A stretch of DNA of 64,000 nucleotides. It comes from Pseudomonas alliivorans. GTDB taxonomy: Bacteria > Pseudomonadota > Gammaproteobacteria > Pseudomonadales > Pseudomonadaceae. The notes under the pieces were generated by a model. That model was given only the letters and a program-made list of their open reading frames with translations, was not told the DNA's origin and searched no databases. The position numbers and the translations under genes were made by a program. Below are positions 39,166-48,961 of this stretch, in pieces (position 1 is the first letter of the stretch; every line of letters begins with the position of its first letter). The DNA is taken from the NCBI RefSeq assembly GCF_017826695.1, contig NZ_JAFFZW010000001.1:558001-622000 (forward strand). The letters run 5' to 3'.

Positions 39166-41022
39166 TTATTGCTCCGTGCTCGCGGGGGCAGCCTGGTCAG
39201 GGGCGGGTTGAGTCGGTACCACGGGTTTCGCGTCTGGCTTGACCCACCAAGTCATCAGGCCGATATCCGAAAGCGCCTTGGCCTGCGGGTGGCCGAGATG
39301 GTTCCAGTACGCCACGCGCCAGGTCTTGATATGCCAGTTAGGCACGACATAGAAGCCCCACAGCAAGACCCGGTCCAATGCTTTGGTGTGGTTGATCAGG
39401 CTTTGCCTGGAATCTGCGTTGATCAGGCCGCTCACCAGTGCGTCGACTGCCGGGTCCTTGAGGCCCATGAAGTTGCGGCTGCCTGGATTGTCGGCGCTGG
39501 AGGAGTCGAAGAATACCCGCTGCTCGTTGCCGGGTGAACTGGACTGCGGAAAACTGCTGACGATCATGTCGTAGTCACGCGAACGCAGCCTGTTGATGTA
39601 CTGCGAGACATCCGCGCGGCGGATCACCAGTTCGATGCCCAGGTCGCTCAAGTTGCGCTTGTAGGGCAACAGGATGCGTTCGAATTCGGTCTGGGCGATC
39701 AGGAATTCCAGTTTGACCGGATTGCCCTGGGCGTCGACCATCTTGTCATCGACAATCTTCCAGCCTGCTTCCTGCAACAATTGAAACGCACGACGCTGCT
39801 GTGGCCGAATCATGCCGCTGCCATCGGTGACGGGCAGCTTGAACGGTTCGGTGAAGACCCGATCCGGGATCTTGCCGCGCAATGGCTCCAGAAGCTTCAG
39901 CTCTTCAGGGGAGGGCAGACCGCTCGAGGCCATTTCCGAGTTGTCGAAGTAACTTTTCGTGCGGCTATAAGAGCCGTTGAACAGCTGTTTGTTGGTCCAC
40001 TCGAAATCCAGCAGCAGGGTCAGCGCCTCACGCACACGAGCGTCCTGGAACACCGGTTTGCGCAGATTGAAGATGAAACCCTGCATGCCGGTCGGGTTGC
40101 CGTTGGGCAGCTCTTCCTTGATCAGACGACCCTCTCTTACGGCCGGCGTGTCGTAGGCCGTCGCCCAGTTTTTGGCGCTGGTTTCCATCCAGTAATCGAA
40201 CTGGCCGGCCTTGCCCGCTTCCAGCGCAACCGTGTTGTCGCGGTAATAATCGGTGGTCAGGACGTCGAAGTTGTAGAAACCCCTGTTGATTGGCAGGTCA
40301 TTGGCCCAGTAGTCCTTGACCCGCTCGTAGCGCACCGAACGACCGGCTTTCACGTCGACAACCTTGTAGGGACCGCTGCCCAAAGGGAAATCCAGATTGC
40401 CCTTGCTGAAATCTCGCGTGGCCCAGAAATGCTTGGGCAGGACCGGCAGTTGGCCCAGAATCAACGGCAGCTCACGGCTGTCGGCATGTTTGAACTTGAA
40501 CATCACCCGCAAAGGGTCTTCGACGATGACCTGGTCAACGTCGGCGTAGTAGCCGCGGTACATGGGCGAGCCATGCTCCATCAGCGTCTTGAAGCTGAAC
40601 TCGACGTCTTCGGCGCGAATGGGGTGACCGTCGTGGAAACGCGCCTCGGGACGCAGGTAAAAACGTACCCAGCTGTTGTCCGGGGCCTTTTCGATCTTGC
40701 TCGCAATCAATCCGTATTCGGTGAGCGGCTCGTCCAGACTTCCGCGTGCCAGGGTGTCGTAGATCAGGCCGATGTCATCGGCCGGCACGCCTTTGTTGAT
40801 GAACGGGTTGAGGCTGTCGAAACCGCCAAAGCCTGCCTGCCGGAGCGTACCGCCCTTGGGCGCGTCCGGGTTCACGTAGTCGAAATGCTTGAAGTCGGCC
40901 GGGTACTTTGGCGCTTCGTCGTACAGCGTCAGGGCGTGCTGAGGCGCGGCCTGTACCGAGCAGGCCAGGCTTGCCAACAGCAACGCGGCTGTTCGCAGGC
41001 TCAGGGCATGTAAAGGGTTCAT
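39166..41022 (-). CDS. yejA: Peptide-binding periplasmic protein YejA (copy 1, next to yejB)
   Basis: This 618-residue family-5 extracellular solute-binding protein has a signal peptide ([20 protein letters not shown], probable cleavage after QAA). The typical opening [29 protein letters not shown] and the motif [21 protein letters not shown] are present. ATG 41022 overlaps the upstream stop in ATGA, so it is translationally coupled and the in-frame extension to 41052 is rejected. A Pro/Ala/Gln-rich tail (about residues 598-618) follows the fold. It feeds oligopeptides to YejBEF. Confidence 0.92.
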   Translation of the reverse strand: MNPLHALSLRTAALLLASLACSVQAAPQHALTLYDEAPKYPADFKHFDYVNPDAPKGGTLRQAGFGGFDSLNPFINKGVPADDIGLIYDTLARGSLDEPLTEYGLIASKIEKAPDNSWVRFYLRPEARFHDGHPIRAEDVEFSFKTLMEHGSPMYRGYYADVDQVIVEDPLRVMFKFKHADSRELPLILGQLPVLPKHFWATRDFSKGNLDFPLGSGPYKVVDVKAGRSVRYERVKDYWANDLPINRGFYNFDVLTTDYYRDNTVALEAGKAGQFDYWMETSAKNWATAYDTPAVREGRLIKEELPNGNPTGMQGFIFNLRKPVFQDARVREALTLLLDFEWTNKQLFNGSYSRTKSYFDNSEMASSGLPSPEELKLLEPLRGKIPDRVFTEPFKLPVTDGSGMIRPQQRRAFQLLQEAGWKIVDDKMVDAQGNPVKLEFLIAQTEFERILLPYKRNLSDLGIELVIRRADVSQYINRLRSRDYDMIVSSFPQSSSPGNEQRVFFDSSSADNPGSRNFMGLKDPAVDALVSGLINADSRQSLINHTKALDRVLLWGFYVVPNWHIKTWRVAYWNHLGHPQAKALSDIGLMTWWVKPDAKPVVPTQPAPDQAAPASTEQ

Positions 41023-42848
41023 CGGGGCTTCTCCAGAGACTTGAGCCACCACGCACGCAGCCCCAGGGTGTAGGGCGGGGTGGTGACCATGGCGAATCGA
41101 TTGCGATACGCAAGGCGATGATTGTTCAGGTACCAGTTGGGAATGATGTAGTGCTGTGACAGCAGGACGCGATCCAGCGCGCGCGCGGTGGCCACCTGCT
41201 CATCGCGGGTTTGGGCGGCCAGCAGTTTGTTGAGCAGGCTATCGACCACGGGGTTCGCGACACCGGCGTAGTTCTTGCTGCCCTGGATGGACGCCTGACT
41301 CGAGTGGAAATACTGCCATTGTTCAAGGCCGGGGCTGAGCGTCTGTGGCAGGGTCATGAGGATCATGTCGAAGTCGAAGCGATCCAGGCGTTGCTTGTAC
41401 TGCGCCCGATCCACGGTGCGCAGGTCGGCATTGATGCCCAGGCGTCGCAGCTCTTCGATGTAGGGCAGCAGAATGCGTTCCAGGCTGGGGTTGACCAGCA
41501 ATATCTCGAAGCGCAGCGGCTGTTTGTCGGCGTTCAGCAAGCCTTTATCAGTGAGTTTCCAGCCTGCACTGCCCAGCAGGCCCAGCGCCTTGCGCAGCGT
41601 TTCACGCGGGATGTCGCCGCCATCGGTTTTCGAGGGCGTGAACGGCTGAGTAAAAAGGGTGGGCGGCAGTTGGTCCCGATAGGGCGCCAGCGCAAGCCAT
41701 TCGCCACCTGTGGGCAACCCGGTCGCGGAAAACTCGCTGTTCGGGTAGTAGCTGGTCGAACGTGCGTAGGCATCGTTGAACAGCGTTCGGTTGGTCCATT
41801 CGAAGTTGAACAACAGGCCCAGCGCCTCGCGAACCCGGACATCGGCGAACGTTGCGCGGCGGGTGTTCATGAACAGCCCCTGGGTCTGGGTCGGAATCCT
41901 GTGCGGTATCTGCGCCTTGATCACGTCGCCATTGGCCACCGCCGGGAAGTTGTAGCCATTGGCCCAGTTCTTGGCCTGATGCTCGATGTAGATATCGAAC
42001 TCGCCGCCCTTGAACGCTTCGAAGGCCACATCATTGTCGCGGTAGAACTCCACTTCAACGCGGTCGAAATTGTACTTTCCACGGTTGACCGGCAGGTCCT
42101 TGCCCCAGTAATCCTTGACCCGTTCGAAGATCAGCTGGCGTCCCGGCTGAACGCGTGTAATGCGATAGGGCCCACTGCCCAGTGGCGGCTCGAAGGTGGT
42201 GGCCTTGAAGTCCCGGTCCTTCCAGTAGTGCTGCGGCAGTACCGGCAGTTCGCCCAGACGCAGAATCAGCAGCGGATTACCGGCCCGTTTGAACACGAAA
42301 CGGATGCGATGCCGGTCGAGAATGTCTACGCGCTGCACTTCCTGCAGGGCGGTACGGTATTGAGGGTGGCCGTCCTTGAGTAGCGTGCGGTACGAGAATG
42401 CCACGTCGTAGGCGGTGATCGGCTTGCCATCGTGAAAGCGTGCCTGGGGCCGGATATTGAATACCACCCAGCTTCGGTCTTCGCTGTATTCGACAGACTG
42501 AGCGATCAGGCCATAACTGGAGGTTGGCTCATCGCCGGAAGGATCGTACTGCCCGGTGCCGACCATCAGCGTCTCATTGAGCTCGTTGACGCCGTATTGC
42601 AGGAAATTGCCGGTCGATACCGGGCTGGTGCCTTTGAAGGTGTAAGGATTGAGCGTATCGAACGTGCCAAAGGCCATCATTCTCAGGGTGCCACCCTTCG
42701 GCGCCTCGGGATTGACCCAGTCGAAGTGAGTGAAGCTGGCCGGGTACTTGAGAACGCCAAACTGCGCATAACCGTGATTTTCGGTGATGGCTGCGTTGGC
42801 GAAGAAGCTCAAGGCCAGACTGACGATTAGCAGGAAGGGACGTATCAC
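41019..42848 (-). CDS. Peptide-binding periplasmic protein YejA-like (copy 2, first in operon)
   Basis: This 609-residue paralogue of the next gene has signal peptide MIRPFLLIVSLALSFFANA and the same family-5 signatures: [29 protein letters not shown] and RPQARFHDGKPITAYDVAFSYRTLL. The two proteins clearly arose by duplication but differ along their length, so they probably bind different peptides (inference). It is the first gene of the five-gene yej unit. No clear promoter was identified in the 183 bases upstream. Confidence 0.9.
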   Translation of the reverse strand: MIRPFLLIVSLALSFFANAAITENHGYAQFGVLKYPASFTHFDWVNPEAPKGGTLRMMAFGTFDTLNPYTFKGTSPVSTGNFLQYGVNELNETLMVGTGQYDPSGDEPTSSYGLIAQSVEYSEDRSWVVFNIRPQARFHDGKPITAYDVAFSYRTLLKDGHPQYRTALQEVQRVDILDRHRIRFVFKRAGNPLLILRLGELPVLPQHYWKDRDFKATTFEPPLGSGPYRITRVQPGRQLIFERVKDYWGKDLPVNRGKYNFDRVEVEFYRDNDVAFEAFKGGEFDIYIEHQAKNWANGYNFPAVANGDVIKAQIPHRIPTQTQGLFMNTRRATFADVRVREALGLLFNFEWTNRTLFNDAYARSTSYYPNSEFSATGLPTGGEWLALAPYRDQLPPTLFTQPFTPSKTDGGDIPRETLRKALGLLGSAGWKLTDKGLLNADKQPLRFEILLVNPSLERILLPYIEELRRLGINADLRTVDRAQYKQRLDRFDFDMILMTLPQTLSPGLEQWQYFHSSQASIQGSKNYAGVANPVVDSLLNKLLAAQTRDEQVATARALDRVLLSQHYIIPNWYLNNHRLAYRNRFAMVTTPPYTLGLRAWWLKSLEKPR

Positions 42849-42985
42849 GATCCAGGCGACTTGGGCTTTCGGGTCGCTAACAGTAACAGCTTGTCCCGAC
42901 AGGAAAAAGACTGGAGAGGGGCGTGACCGGAGAAGAACGGTGTACAGGCGTTCAGGTCAGTTTCGGGCGGTGACGCAGGGCTTCC

Positions 42986-43022
42986 CCGTATCATGCCAAT
43001 GCAGTGCAGCGGCATGATACGG
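42986..43022. repeat. Perfect 12-base inverted repeat between mltD and the yej operon
   Basis: CCGTATCATGCC (42986-42997) is exactly complementary to 43011-43022 around a 13-base loop that itself contains TGCAGTGCA. It sits nine bases after the mltD stop. There is no T-run, so it is a message-stabilising hairpin or a protein site rather than a simple terminator. Confidence 0.6.
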
Positions 43023-43031
43023 AGCGGTTCA

Positions 43032-44624
43032 TCAATGTGGCAGATAGACCGTGAGGGTCTGGCCGGGCTTCAGGGCCTGGCCGGTACGCGGGTTCCAGCG
43101 CTTGAGATGTTGCATCTCGACATTGAAGCGTTTGGCGACCAGATACATCGAATCGCCTTTCTGGATCTTGTACTGCATGGATTTCTTTTCGCCATCCTTG
43201 CTGCTGGCGCTGGCAACGGCCTTGCTGCTGGTCTTGCTGCTGTCCTGCATCACCAGCGTCTGACCGATCTTCAGCTTATGACCGGAGAGCTTGTTCCAGC
43301 GCTGCAGGTCCTCCACATCGACCTTGTTGGCCTGTGCGATTGTGGTCAGGTTGTCGCCGTTCTTCACCTTGTAAGTGCGGCTGCGGGCAGGCTTCTCATT
43401 GCTGGCCAGCGCCTCGAACACCGGTTGCGAGGTGTTCAGGCCCGGCTTGACCGGAATGCTCAACGACTGCCCGGCTTTCAGGCGATTGCCCGCCAGCTTG
43501 TTGTTGCTCTTGATCGAACTGACGGTGACCTGATAACGGCTTGCGAGACTTTCCAGCGTGTCGCCACGACGAACGCGGTAAGGCTGCCAGGCGACCAGTT
43601 CTTCCTGCTTCATGGTCGACAGGCTGGCGGTCAACAGCTGCGCCTTGGAGGTCGGCACCAGCAGATGCTGGGGGCCGTCGATGGTCAGGCGCTTCTTGAA
43701 GGCAGGGTTGAGCTGGATGAGTTCGTCTTCGTCGATATCGGCGGCGCTGGCCACCTTGGACAGGTCGACGCGCTTGTTAAGCTCGACGACTTCGAAATAG
43801 GGTTCGTTGGCAATCGGGTTCAAATTGACGCCATACGCTTCCGGCGAGAGCACCACCTGTGACAGCGCCAGCAGTTTGGGCACGTAATCACGGGTTTCCT
43901 GGGGCAACGGCAGGTTCCAGTAGTCAGTCGGCAGGTTGAGCTTGTCGTTGCGCTCGATGGCGCGGCTGACCGTGCCTTCACCGGCGTTGTAGGCCGCGAG
44001 CGCCAGCAGCCAGTCACCGTTGAACATGTCGTGCAGGCGCGTCAGGTAATCCAGTGCGGCAACGGTCGAGGCCTGAATGTCGCGGCGCCCGTCGTAGAAG
44101 TTGGTCTGACGCAGATTGAAGTAACGCCCCGTCGAAGGGATGAACTGCCAGAGGCCTACGGCTTGGCTGCGCGACACGGCCATCGGGTTGTAGGCGCTTT
44201 CGATCACAGGGAGCAGGGCCAGTTCGAGCGGCATGTTGCGCTCTTCGAGGCGCTCGACGATGTAATGCATGTAAAGGCTGCCGCGCTCGCCGGCATTTTC
44301 CAGAAAGGACGGGTTGTTGGCGAACCACAGGCGCTGCTGGTCGATGCGAGGGTTCTGATCATTGCCCTGCTGCAACTGGAAACCCTGACGCATCCGTTCC
44401 CAGACATCCTGAGGCGGTGCCTGCGGGGTGGCGGTCTTGTTGGTCAGAAAGATGGGTTTTTGCTTGATGCCGGTGGCCAGATTCGGCGCGCGGTATGAGC
44501 TGGAAGAATCGACGTGGGCTGTGCTCTGACAGCCGACCAGAAGCGCACTCGCTGCTACAGCCACGGCCTGGGCCAACCGAGTCAATGCGTCCGAATTTAC
44601 AGGCTTGCTAATAGATGACGACAT
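43032..44624 (-). CDS. mltD: Membrane-bound lytic murein transglycosylase D
   Basis: This 530-residue outer-membrane lipoprotein cleaves peptidoglycan glycan strands to 1,6-anhydro products. The lipobox LLVGC gives the lipidated Cys at residue 32. The transglycosylase domain holds the catalytic Glu in LLPVIESAYNP, then SQAVGLWQFIPSTGRYFNL and ALAAYNAGEGTVSRAI. Three LysM repeats follow (about 350-394, 418-460, 483-527), each beginning with a Y-x-V/I-x-x-GD motif. Three is more than the two usually given for E. coli MltD. Confidence 0.93.
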   Translation of the reverse strand: MSSSISKPVNSDALTRLAQAVAVAASALLVGCQSTAHVDSSSSYRAPNLATGIKQKPIFLTNKTATPQAPPQDVWERMRQGFQLQQGNDQNPRIDQQRLWFANNPSFLENAGERGSLYMHYIVERLEERNMPLELALLPVIESAYNPMAVSRSQAVGLWQFIPSTGRYFNLRQTNFYDGRRDIQASTVAALDYLTRLHDMFNGDWLLALAAYNAGEGTVSRAIERNDKLNLPTDYWNLPLPQETRDYVPKLLALSQVVLSPEAYGVNLNPIANEPYFEVVELNKRVDLSKVASAADIDEDELIQLNPAFKKRLTIDGPQHLLVPTSKAQLLTASLSTMKQEELVAWQPYRVRRGDTLESLASRYQVTVSSIKSNNKLAGNRLKAGQSLSIPVKPGLNTSQPVFEALASNEKPARSRTYKVKNGDNLTTIAQANKVDVEDLQRWNKLSGHKLKIGQTLVMQDSSKTSSKAVASASSKDGEKKSMQYKIQKGDSMYLVAKRFNVEMQHLKRWNPRTGQALKPGQTLTVYLPH

Positions 44625-44723
44625 TGTTCGGGGGGTACATCCAGACGAAAATGTCGGGCGATTCTAGAAAGCGTGCTGCCGCTGGTCAACCTTTCAGAAT
44701 TTTATTGCGATTTGACGGTCGCC

Positions 44724-45503
44724 TCAGAACTTGTCTTTCCATGCCCTCAAGCTGGCAAAAACCGCACTCTGCGAGGTGTTTTCCACTCCGGCCCGTTCGT
44801 CCGCTTTTTCTTTAACGGATGTTTCATGAGTGCGCAGGAAGGGGTTGGTGCGTCGTTCAAGCGCCAGATTGGAGGGCAGGGTGATTCGATTTTCCTTACG
44901 CAGCCGACTGACCTCGGCGAGGCGCTCGGCGATATCCGTGTTGTCAGGCTCCACCGCCTGAGCGAACTTGAGGTTGCTCAGCGTGTACTCGTGGGCGCAG
45001 TAGATCAGGGTGCTGTCCGGCAAGTTCGCCAGGCGGCCGAGCGAGGTGTGCATCTGCTCCGGCGTGCCTTCGAACAACCTGCCGCAGCCTGCTGCAAAGA
45101 GGGTGTCGCCGCTGAACAGCAGCGGCCGGGTCGCGTCATCATGGTAGAAGGCTATGTGGCCGAGGGTGTGTCCCGGAACCTCGTGAACGGTGAAGTCCAG
45201 GCCCAGCACTGTGACAACGTCATGGTCGACAAGCGCGACGTCGCGTGCGGGAATGGTCTCTGCCTGCGGCCCCGACACCCTGGCATCCGTCACCTGTTTG
45301 AGCTGCGCGACACCGCCCACATGGTCGTTGTGATGATGGGTTATCAGGATGTCGGTGAGCTGATGATCCGGGTGATCGTTCAGCCAGGCCAGCACGGGGG
45401 CTGCATCTCCCGGATCGACGACGGCACAGCGTTTGGCCGAAAGGTCTTGTAACAACCAGATGTAGTTGTCATTGAAAGCGGGAAGGGCATGGATCTGTAT
45501 CAT
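44724..45503 (-). CDS. gloB: Hydroxyacylglutathione hydrolase (glyoxalase II)
   Basis: This 259-residue metallo-beta-lactamase-fold enzyme hydrolyses S-lactoylglutathione to lactate and glutathione, completing methylglyoxal detoxification. The binuclear metal motif is [10 protein letters not shown], with [25 protein letters not shown] and [10 protein letters not shown] following. The C-terminal HAGH domain ends NPFLRTHE plus a short tail. ATG 45503 ([10 protein letters not shown]) is the family start. It is divergent from the methyltransferase gene, the same neighbourhood as E. coli gloB-yafS-rnhA-dnaQ. Confidence 0.95.
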   Translation of the reverse strand: MIQIHALPAFNDNYIWLLQDLSAKRCAVVDPGDAAPVLAWLNDHPDHQLTDILITHHHNDHVGGVAQLKQVTDARVSGPQAETIPARDVALVDHDVVTVLGLDFTVHEVPGHTLGHIAFYHDDATRPLLFSGDTLFAAGCGRLFEGTPEQMHTSLGRLANLPDSTLIYCAHEYTLSNLKFAQAVEPDNTDIAERLAEVSRLRKENRITLPSNLALERRTNPFLRTHETSVKEKADERAGVENTSQSAVFASLRAWKDKF

Positions 45504-45584
45504 GGCGCAGTTCGCATCGCAGAGAACAATGGTGCATCTTAGAGTCTGTTGCTGTGGTATGCGAGCACCTCTGGAGGAGAACTC

Positions 45585-46343
45585 ATGACCGATGAAGCGT
45601 TCGCTCAGGCTGATCCTGAGTGGCTTGCGCTGATCAGCGCCGCTCGCCAATGGCTATCCGGCCCGCTGGGCCAGCTTCTGCTCGAAGAGGAACGTCGCGT
45701 TCTGGAAGAGGAACTCGGCCGCTATTTTGGCGGCTATCTGGTGCATTACGGGCCATCGGCCGAAACCCCGCCGGTGGCGCATCAGGTGCAGCGCAATGTG
45801 CGGCTCGGCGCGCCATTGCCGGGAGTCGAAATCGTCTGCGAGGAGCAGGCGTGGCCGTTGAGCGAGCACGCCGCCGACGTGGTGGTCCTGCAACACGGTC
45901 TGGATTTCTGTCTTTCGCCCCACGGCCTTCTCCGCGAAGCCGCGAGCAGCGTGCGGCCGGGCGGACACTTGCTGATCATTGGCATCAATCCCTGGAGCGC
46001 CTGGGGCGTTCGCCACGTGTTTGCCCGCGACGCCTTGCGCAAGGCCCGTTGCATCTCGCCTTCACGCGTTGCCGACTGGCTCAACCTGCTGGGCTTCGCG
46101 CTGGAGAAACGCCGCTTCGGGTGCTATCGTCCGCCCCTTGCTTCGGCGGCGTGGCAGTCGCGGCTTTTAGGGCTGGAAAACCTTGGCGAAGGGCGACAGA
46201 GCCCCGGCGGCGGCTTCTATCTTCTGGTCGCACGCAAGCTGGTGGTGGGTCTCAGACCGTTGCGCCAGGTGCGTCGCGAGCCCATGGGCAAGCTGATTCC
46301 GCTGCCCATGGCCAAGGTCAGTCGCACCACTCGGGATTCCTGA
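45585..46343 (+). CDS. SAM-dependent methyltransferase, YafS-like
   Basis: The 252-residue protein resembles class I methyltransferases of the Methyltransf_11 group. [68 protein letters not shown] covers the adenosine-binding and post-motif regions, although the usual glycine-rich motif I is not obvious. The substrate is unknown. E. coli yafS occupies the same place between gloB and rnhA. ATG 45585 follows GGAGGAGA. rnhA starts 52 bases downstream. Confidence 0.82.
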   Translation: MTDEAFAQADPEWLALISAARQWLSGPLGQLLLEEERRVLEEELGRYFGGYLVHYGPSAETPPVAHQVQRNVRLGAPLPGVEIVCEEQAWPLSEHAADVVVLQHGLDFCLSPHGLLREAASSVRPGGHLLIIGINPWSAWGVRHVFARDALRKARCISPSRVADWLNLLGFALEKRRFGCYRPPLASAAWQSRLLGLENLGEGRQSPGGGFYLLVARKLVVGLRPLRQVRREPMGKLIPLPMAKVSRTTRDS

Positions 46344-46395
46344 GTCCAGACCTGCCCATGCCCGCCAGGAAGCCCATCATTCTGGAAAGGTTGTA

Positions 46396-46848
46396 ATGAG
46401 CGATAGCGTAGAACTCTTCACTGACGGCGCCTGCAAGGGCAACCCCGGCCCTGGCGGCTGGGGCGCACTGCTGGTCTGCAAGGGCGTCGAAAAAGAGCTG
46501 TGGGGCGGCGAAGCCAATACCACCAATAACCGTATGGAACTGACCGGCGCCATCCGCGGCCTTGAAGAGCTCAAGCGTCCCTGCGAAGTCACATTGGTCA
46601 CCGACTCGCAATACGTGATGAAAGGCATTACCGAGTGGATGGTCAACTGGAAGAAGCGCGGCTGGAAAACGGCGGCCAAGGAGCCGGTCAAGAATGCCGA
46701 TCTCTGGCAGCAACTGGACGAGCAGGTCAGCCGACACACCGTGAAATGGCAGTGGGTACGCGGCCACATCGGCCATCCCGGCAACGAGCGTGCTGACCAG
46801 TTGGCCAATCGGGGCGTCGACGAAGTGCGTGGTATCAAGCACGGTTAG
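46396..46848 (+). CDS. rnhA: Ribonuclease HI
   Basis: This 150-residue enzyme removes RNA from RNA-DNA hybrids such as R-loops and Okazaki primers. All four catalytic carboxylates are visible: Asp in [16 protein letters not shown], Glu in [10 protein letters not shown], Asp in TDSQYVMKG and Asp in [10 protein letters not shown]. The basic protrusion [17 protein letters not shown], which aids hybrid binding, is present. Size and order match E. coli. A ribosome site GGAAAGG precedes ATG. Confidence 0.97.
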   Translation: MSDSVELFTDGACKGNPGPGGWGALLVCKGVEKELWGGEANTTNNRMELTGAIRGLEELKRPCEVTLVTDSQYVMKGITEWMVNWKKRGWKTAAKEPVKNADLWQQLDEQVSRHTVKWQWVRGHIGHPGNERADQLANRGVDEVRGIKHG

Positions 46849-47356
46849 GCAGTACAGGCTGACGGCTTGAATAAGCGTCAGCCATAAACCTTTGGAAAGA
46901 CATCCCGCCCCTGTAGCCTGTACGGCCTCTTGAAGCATCGGCCCTTGAACAATCGCAAACACCGAAAAAAGTCCGCAGCACAGCATCAGTATCAAGGCCA
47001 GATGGAAGGGTAAAAGAAGCGAGTATCCGGTGTGGCTCAATGCCGGACATGGCAGCGAAATCGTAAACGCCCGGCCAACGCTCACTGACGATAGAAAACG
47101 CCGCGCCAGTTGCTGCTGCTCGACCAGCAAGCGCCTGCGAAGGCCTTTGGTCGAAATGATGCACAGCGCAGAACAGATGACCGCCCGTACATTGCCCACG
47201 CCCCAGGTACCCGTCATACCTGCGCATTCAGCGGCAAAACCAAATCCAGATACCCTGTAAAAACAGCATTCGAGGCAGTCAGGCGCGCATCGACACGACA
47301 TTCAGCCATCCGCCACGACATGCTAATATCGGGGTCTGCAAACGAGGCATCAGTTC
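46849..47356. other. rnhA-dnaQ gap with possible degraded membrane-protein gene
   Basis: This 508-base gap is long for the normally compact rnhA-dnaQ pair. A hairpin (46857-46883, GGCTGAC/GTCAGCC) follows rnhA. On the minus strand, an open frame from about 47216 reads hydrophobic stretches such as LLLPFHLALILMLCCGLFSVFAIVQGPMLQ with Pseudomonas-like codons, then runs antisense into rnhA without stopping. There is no good ribosome site and no recognised family, so it may be a gene remnant. I do not call it a gene. Confidence 0.35.
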
Positions 47357-48136
47357 ATGGCATTGCAAAACACAGACAACAGATCGATCGTACTCGACAC
47401 CGAAACCACCGGTATGCCGGTGACCGACGGGCACCGCATCATCGAGATCGGTTGCGTCGAGCTGATCGGTCGTCGCCTGACCGGGCGGCACTTTCACGTT
47501 TATCTGCAACCGGATCGCGAGAGCGATGAGGGTGCGATCGGCGTGCACGGTATCACCAACGAATTCCTGGTCGGCAAGCCGCGCTTTGCCGAAGTCGCCG
47601 ATGAATTCTTCGAGTTCATCAAGGGCGCTCAGCTGATTATCCATAACGCGGCGTTCGACGTTGGCTTCATCAACAACGAATTCGCGTTGATGGGCGCTCA
47701 CGACAAGACCGACATCAGCCAGCACTGCACGGTGCTCGACACCCTGATGATGGCCCGCGAGCGGCATCCGGGGCAGCGCAACAGCCTTGATGCACTCTGC
47801 AAGCGCTACGGCGTCGACAACTCGGGTCGTGAACTGCACGGCGCCTTGCTCGACTCCGAGATTCTGGCTGACGTTTATCTGGCGATGACCGGCGGACAGA
47901 CCAGTCTGTCGCTGGCGGGCAATGCGTCCGATGGCAATGGTTCGGATGGCGGGTCGAACAATCGTGGCAGTGAAATCCGCCGTCTGCCTGCCGTTCGCAC
48001 CCCGTGCCGAATCATTCATGCCAGCGAAAGTGAACTGGCCGAGCACGAAGTGCGTATGTCTACCATCGCCAAGGCATCCGGCGCGCCTGCGCTGTGGGTG
48101 CAGCTGCTGGAGGCCCAGGCGCAGGCTTCATCCTGA
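47357..48136 (+). CDS. dnaQ: Exonuclease DnaQ-like (DNA polymerase III epsilon / DEDD 3'-5' exonuclease)
   Basis: This 259-residue proofreading exonuclease has ExoI motif VLDTETTGMP, ExoII motif IIHNAAFDVGFINNEF and ExoIII-epsilon motif HGALLDSEILADVYLAM. The C-terminal part (about 185-259) would hold the polymerase alpha-binding tail after a Gly/Ser/Asn-rich linker. It follows rnhA as in E. coli, although there the two genes are divergent; here both are on the plus strand. Fidelity function in the replisome is from family knowledge. Confidence 0.94.
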   Translation: MALQNTDNRSIVLDTETTGMPVTDGHRIIEIGCVELIGRRLTGRHFHVYLQPDRESDEGAIGVHGITNEFLVGKPRFAEVADEFFEFIKGAQLIIHNAAFDVGFINNEFALMGAHDKTDISQHCTVLDTLMMARERHPGQRNSLDALCKRYGVDNSGRELHGALLDSEILADVYLAMTGGQTSLSLAGNASDGNGSDGGSNNRGSEIRRLPAVRTPCRIIHASESELAEHEVRMSTIAKASGAPALWVQLLEAQAQASS

Positions 48137-48158
48137 CAGCAACCGGCAAAGTGGTGAC

Positions 48159-48716
48159 ATGACTGTGGCAAACCCTGCTCTGAGCATCCGCGTCGCGGAC
48201 GAGTGCTTCGAGGATTACATCCTCAACAGCGAATTCACGTTCACCGTTCGCGGTTACGCGACGCCGAAGGTCGGGGAAAGCGTCGAGTCCTGGCAGGTGG
48301 AGCCGGTAGAGCCTTATCGCAAGAATTACGGCATCGACTCACAGGAGTTCTGTGATTACCGGGATTCTGCCGGCAGTTCAGTGCTGGTCGCCTGGCTGGA
48401 CGGGCGCGCTGTCGGGCACATGGTACTCAGTACCCACTGGAGCGGTTATGCCTATGTCGACGAACTGGCGGTGGACGAGTCGGCGCGACGTCATGGCGTC
48501 GCACGGTCACTGCTGGACGTCGCCCAGTTCTGGAGCCGCAAGCGCAACCTTCCCGGCATCATGCTGGAAACCCAGAACAACAATCTGGCGGCCTGCAGGC
48601 TGTATGAGCGCTGTGGATTCGTGGTGGGCGGTGTGGACCACATGCGTTACAGGGGCATTGATCCGCAAACCCGCGAATCGGCGATCTTCTGGTATCTGAT
48701 TTTTCCCCAGCCCTGA
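48159..48716 (+). CDS. GNAT acetyltransferase, streptothricin-acetyltransferase-like
   Basis: The 185-residue protein is a GNAT acyltransferase. ELAVDESARRHGVARSLLDVAQFW is the acetyl-CoA pyrophosphate loop region, followed by GIMLETQNNNLAACRLYERCGFVVGGVD. The order of motifs (PYRKNY in the middle, LETQxNNxxACxLYxxCGF, then a closing aromatic FWYLIF) matches the recalled streptothricin acetyltransferases (Sat/NAT), which acetylate the beta-lysine of streptothricin. Whether this chromosomal copy acts on the antibiotic is unknown. ATG 48159 follows GGTGAC. It lies 22 bases after dnaQ. Confidence 0.78.
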   Translation: MTVANPALSIRVADECFEDYILNSEFTFTVRGYATPKVGESVESWQVEPVEPYRKNYGIDSQEFCDYRDSAGSSVLVAWLDGRAVGHMVLSTHWSGYAYVDELAVDESARRHGVARSLLDVAQFWSRKRNLPGIMLETQNNNLAACRLYERCGFVVGGVDHMRYRGIDPQTRESAIFWYLIFPQP

Positions 48717-48748
48717 TCTGCGCATGAACAGGGCCTGGCTGTCCGGGT

Positions 48749-48961
48749 TTACTTCGGCAGACGCGTCATCTTCACGCCGGACTGCACCAGCTCAAAGTCA
48801 TCTCCGCCCAAATGCTTGACCCGGTCGCCGATAGCCAGACGATAAGTGATCACAGGTTGACCCTGAGCCTCATCGGGCTGTGATTCATGGAATTCATGCA
48901 CTGGATAAACGCGACCTTCCGCATCTCTGGCATGAAATTGTCCGACGAGAACTGAAGCCAT
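48749..48961 (-). CDS. Small conserved protein of unknown function (70 aa)
   Basis: The 70-residue polar protein (ASVLVGQFHARDAEGRVYPVHEFHES...) has alternating beta-type segments, no membrane helix, signal peptide or cysteine. It ends GVKMTRLPK. Codon use fits the genome and GAGG lies upstream of the ATG. It converges on the GNAT gene. I recall similar short proteins in pseudomonads but no function. Confidence 0.6.
   Translation of the reverse strand: MASVLVGQFHARDAEGRVYPVHEFHESQPDEAQGQPVITYRLAIGDRVKHLGGDDFELVQSGVKMTRLPK

Noticed and set aside
39781..41013. Long plus-strand frames over the yejA genes (39781-41013 and 41211-42383)
   Set aside because: Both are antisense to clear binding-protein genes and contain no conserved motif.
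46318..47301. 327-codon minus-strand gene across rnhA and the following gap
   Set aside because: Its second half is exactly antisense to rnhA, and no start signal is seen. Only the part in the gap is worth noting, as a possible remnant.
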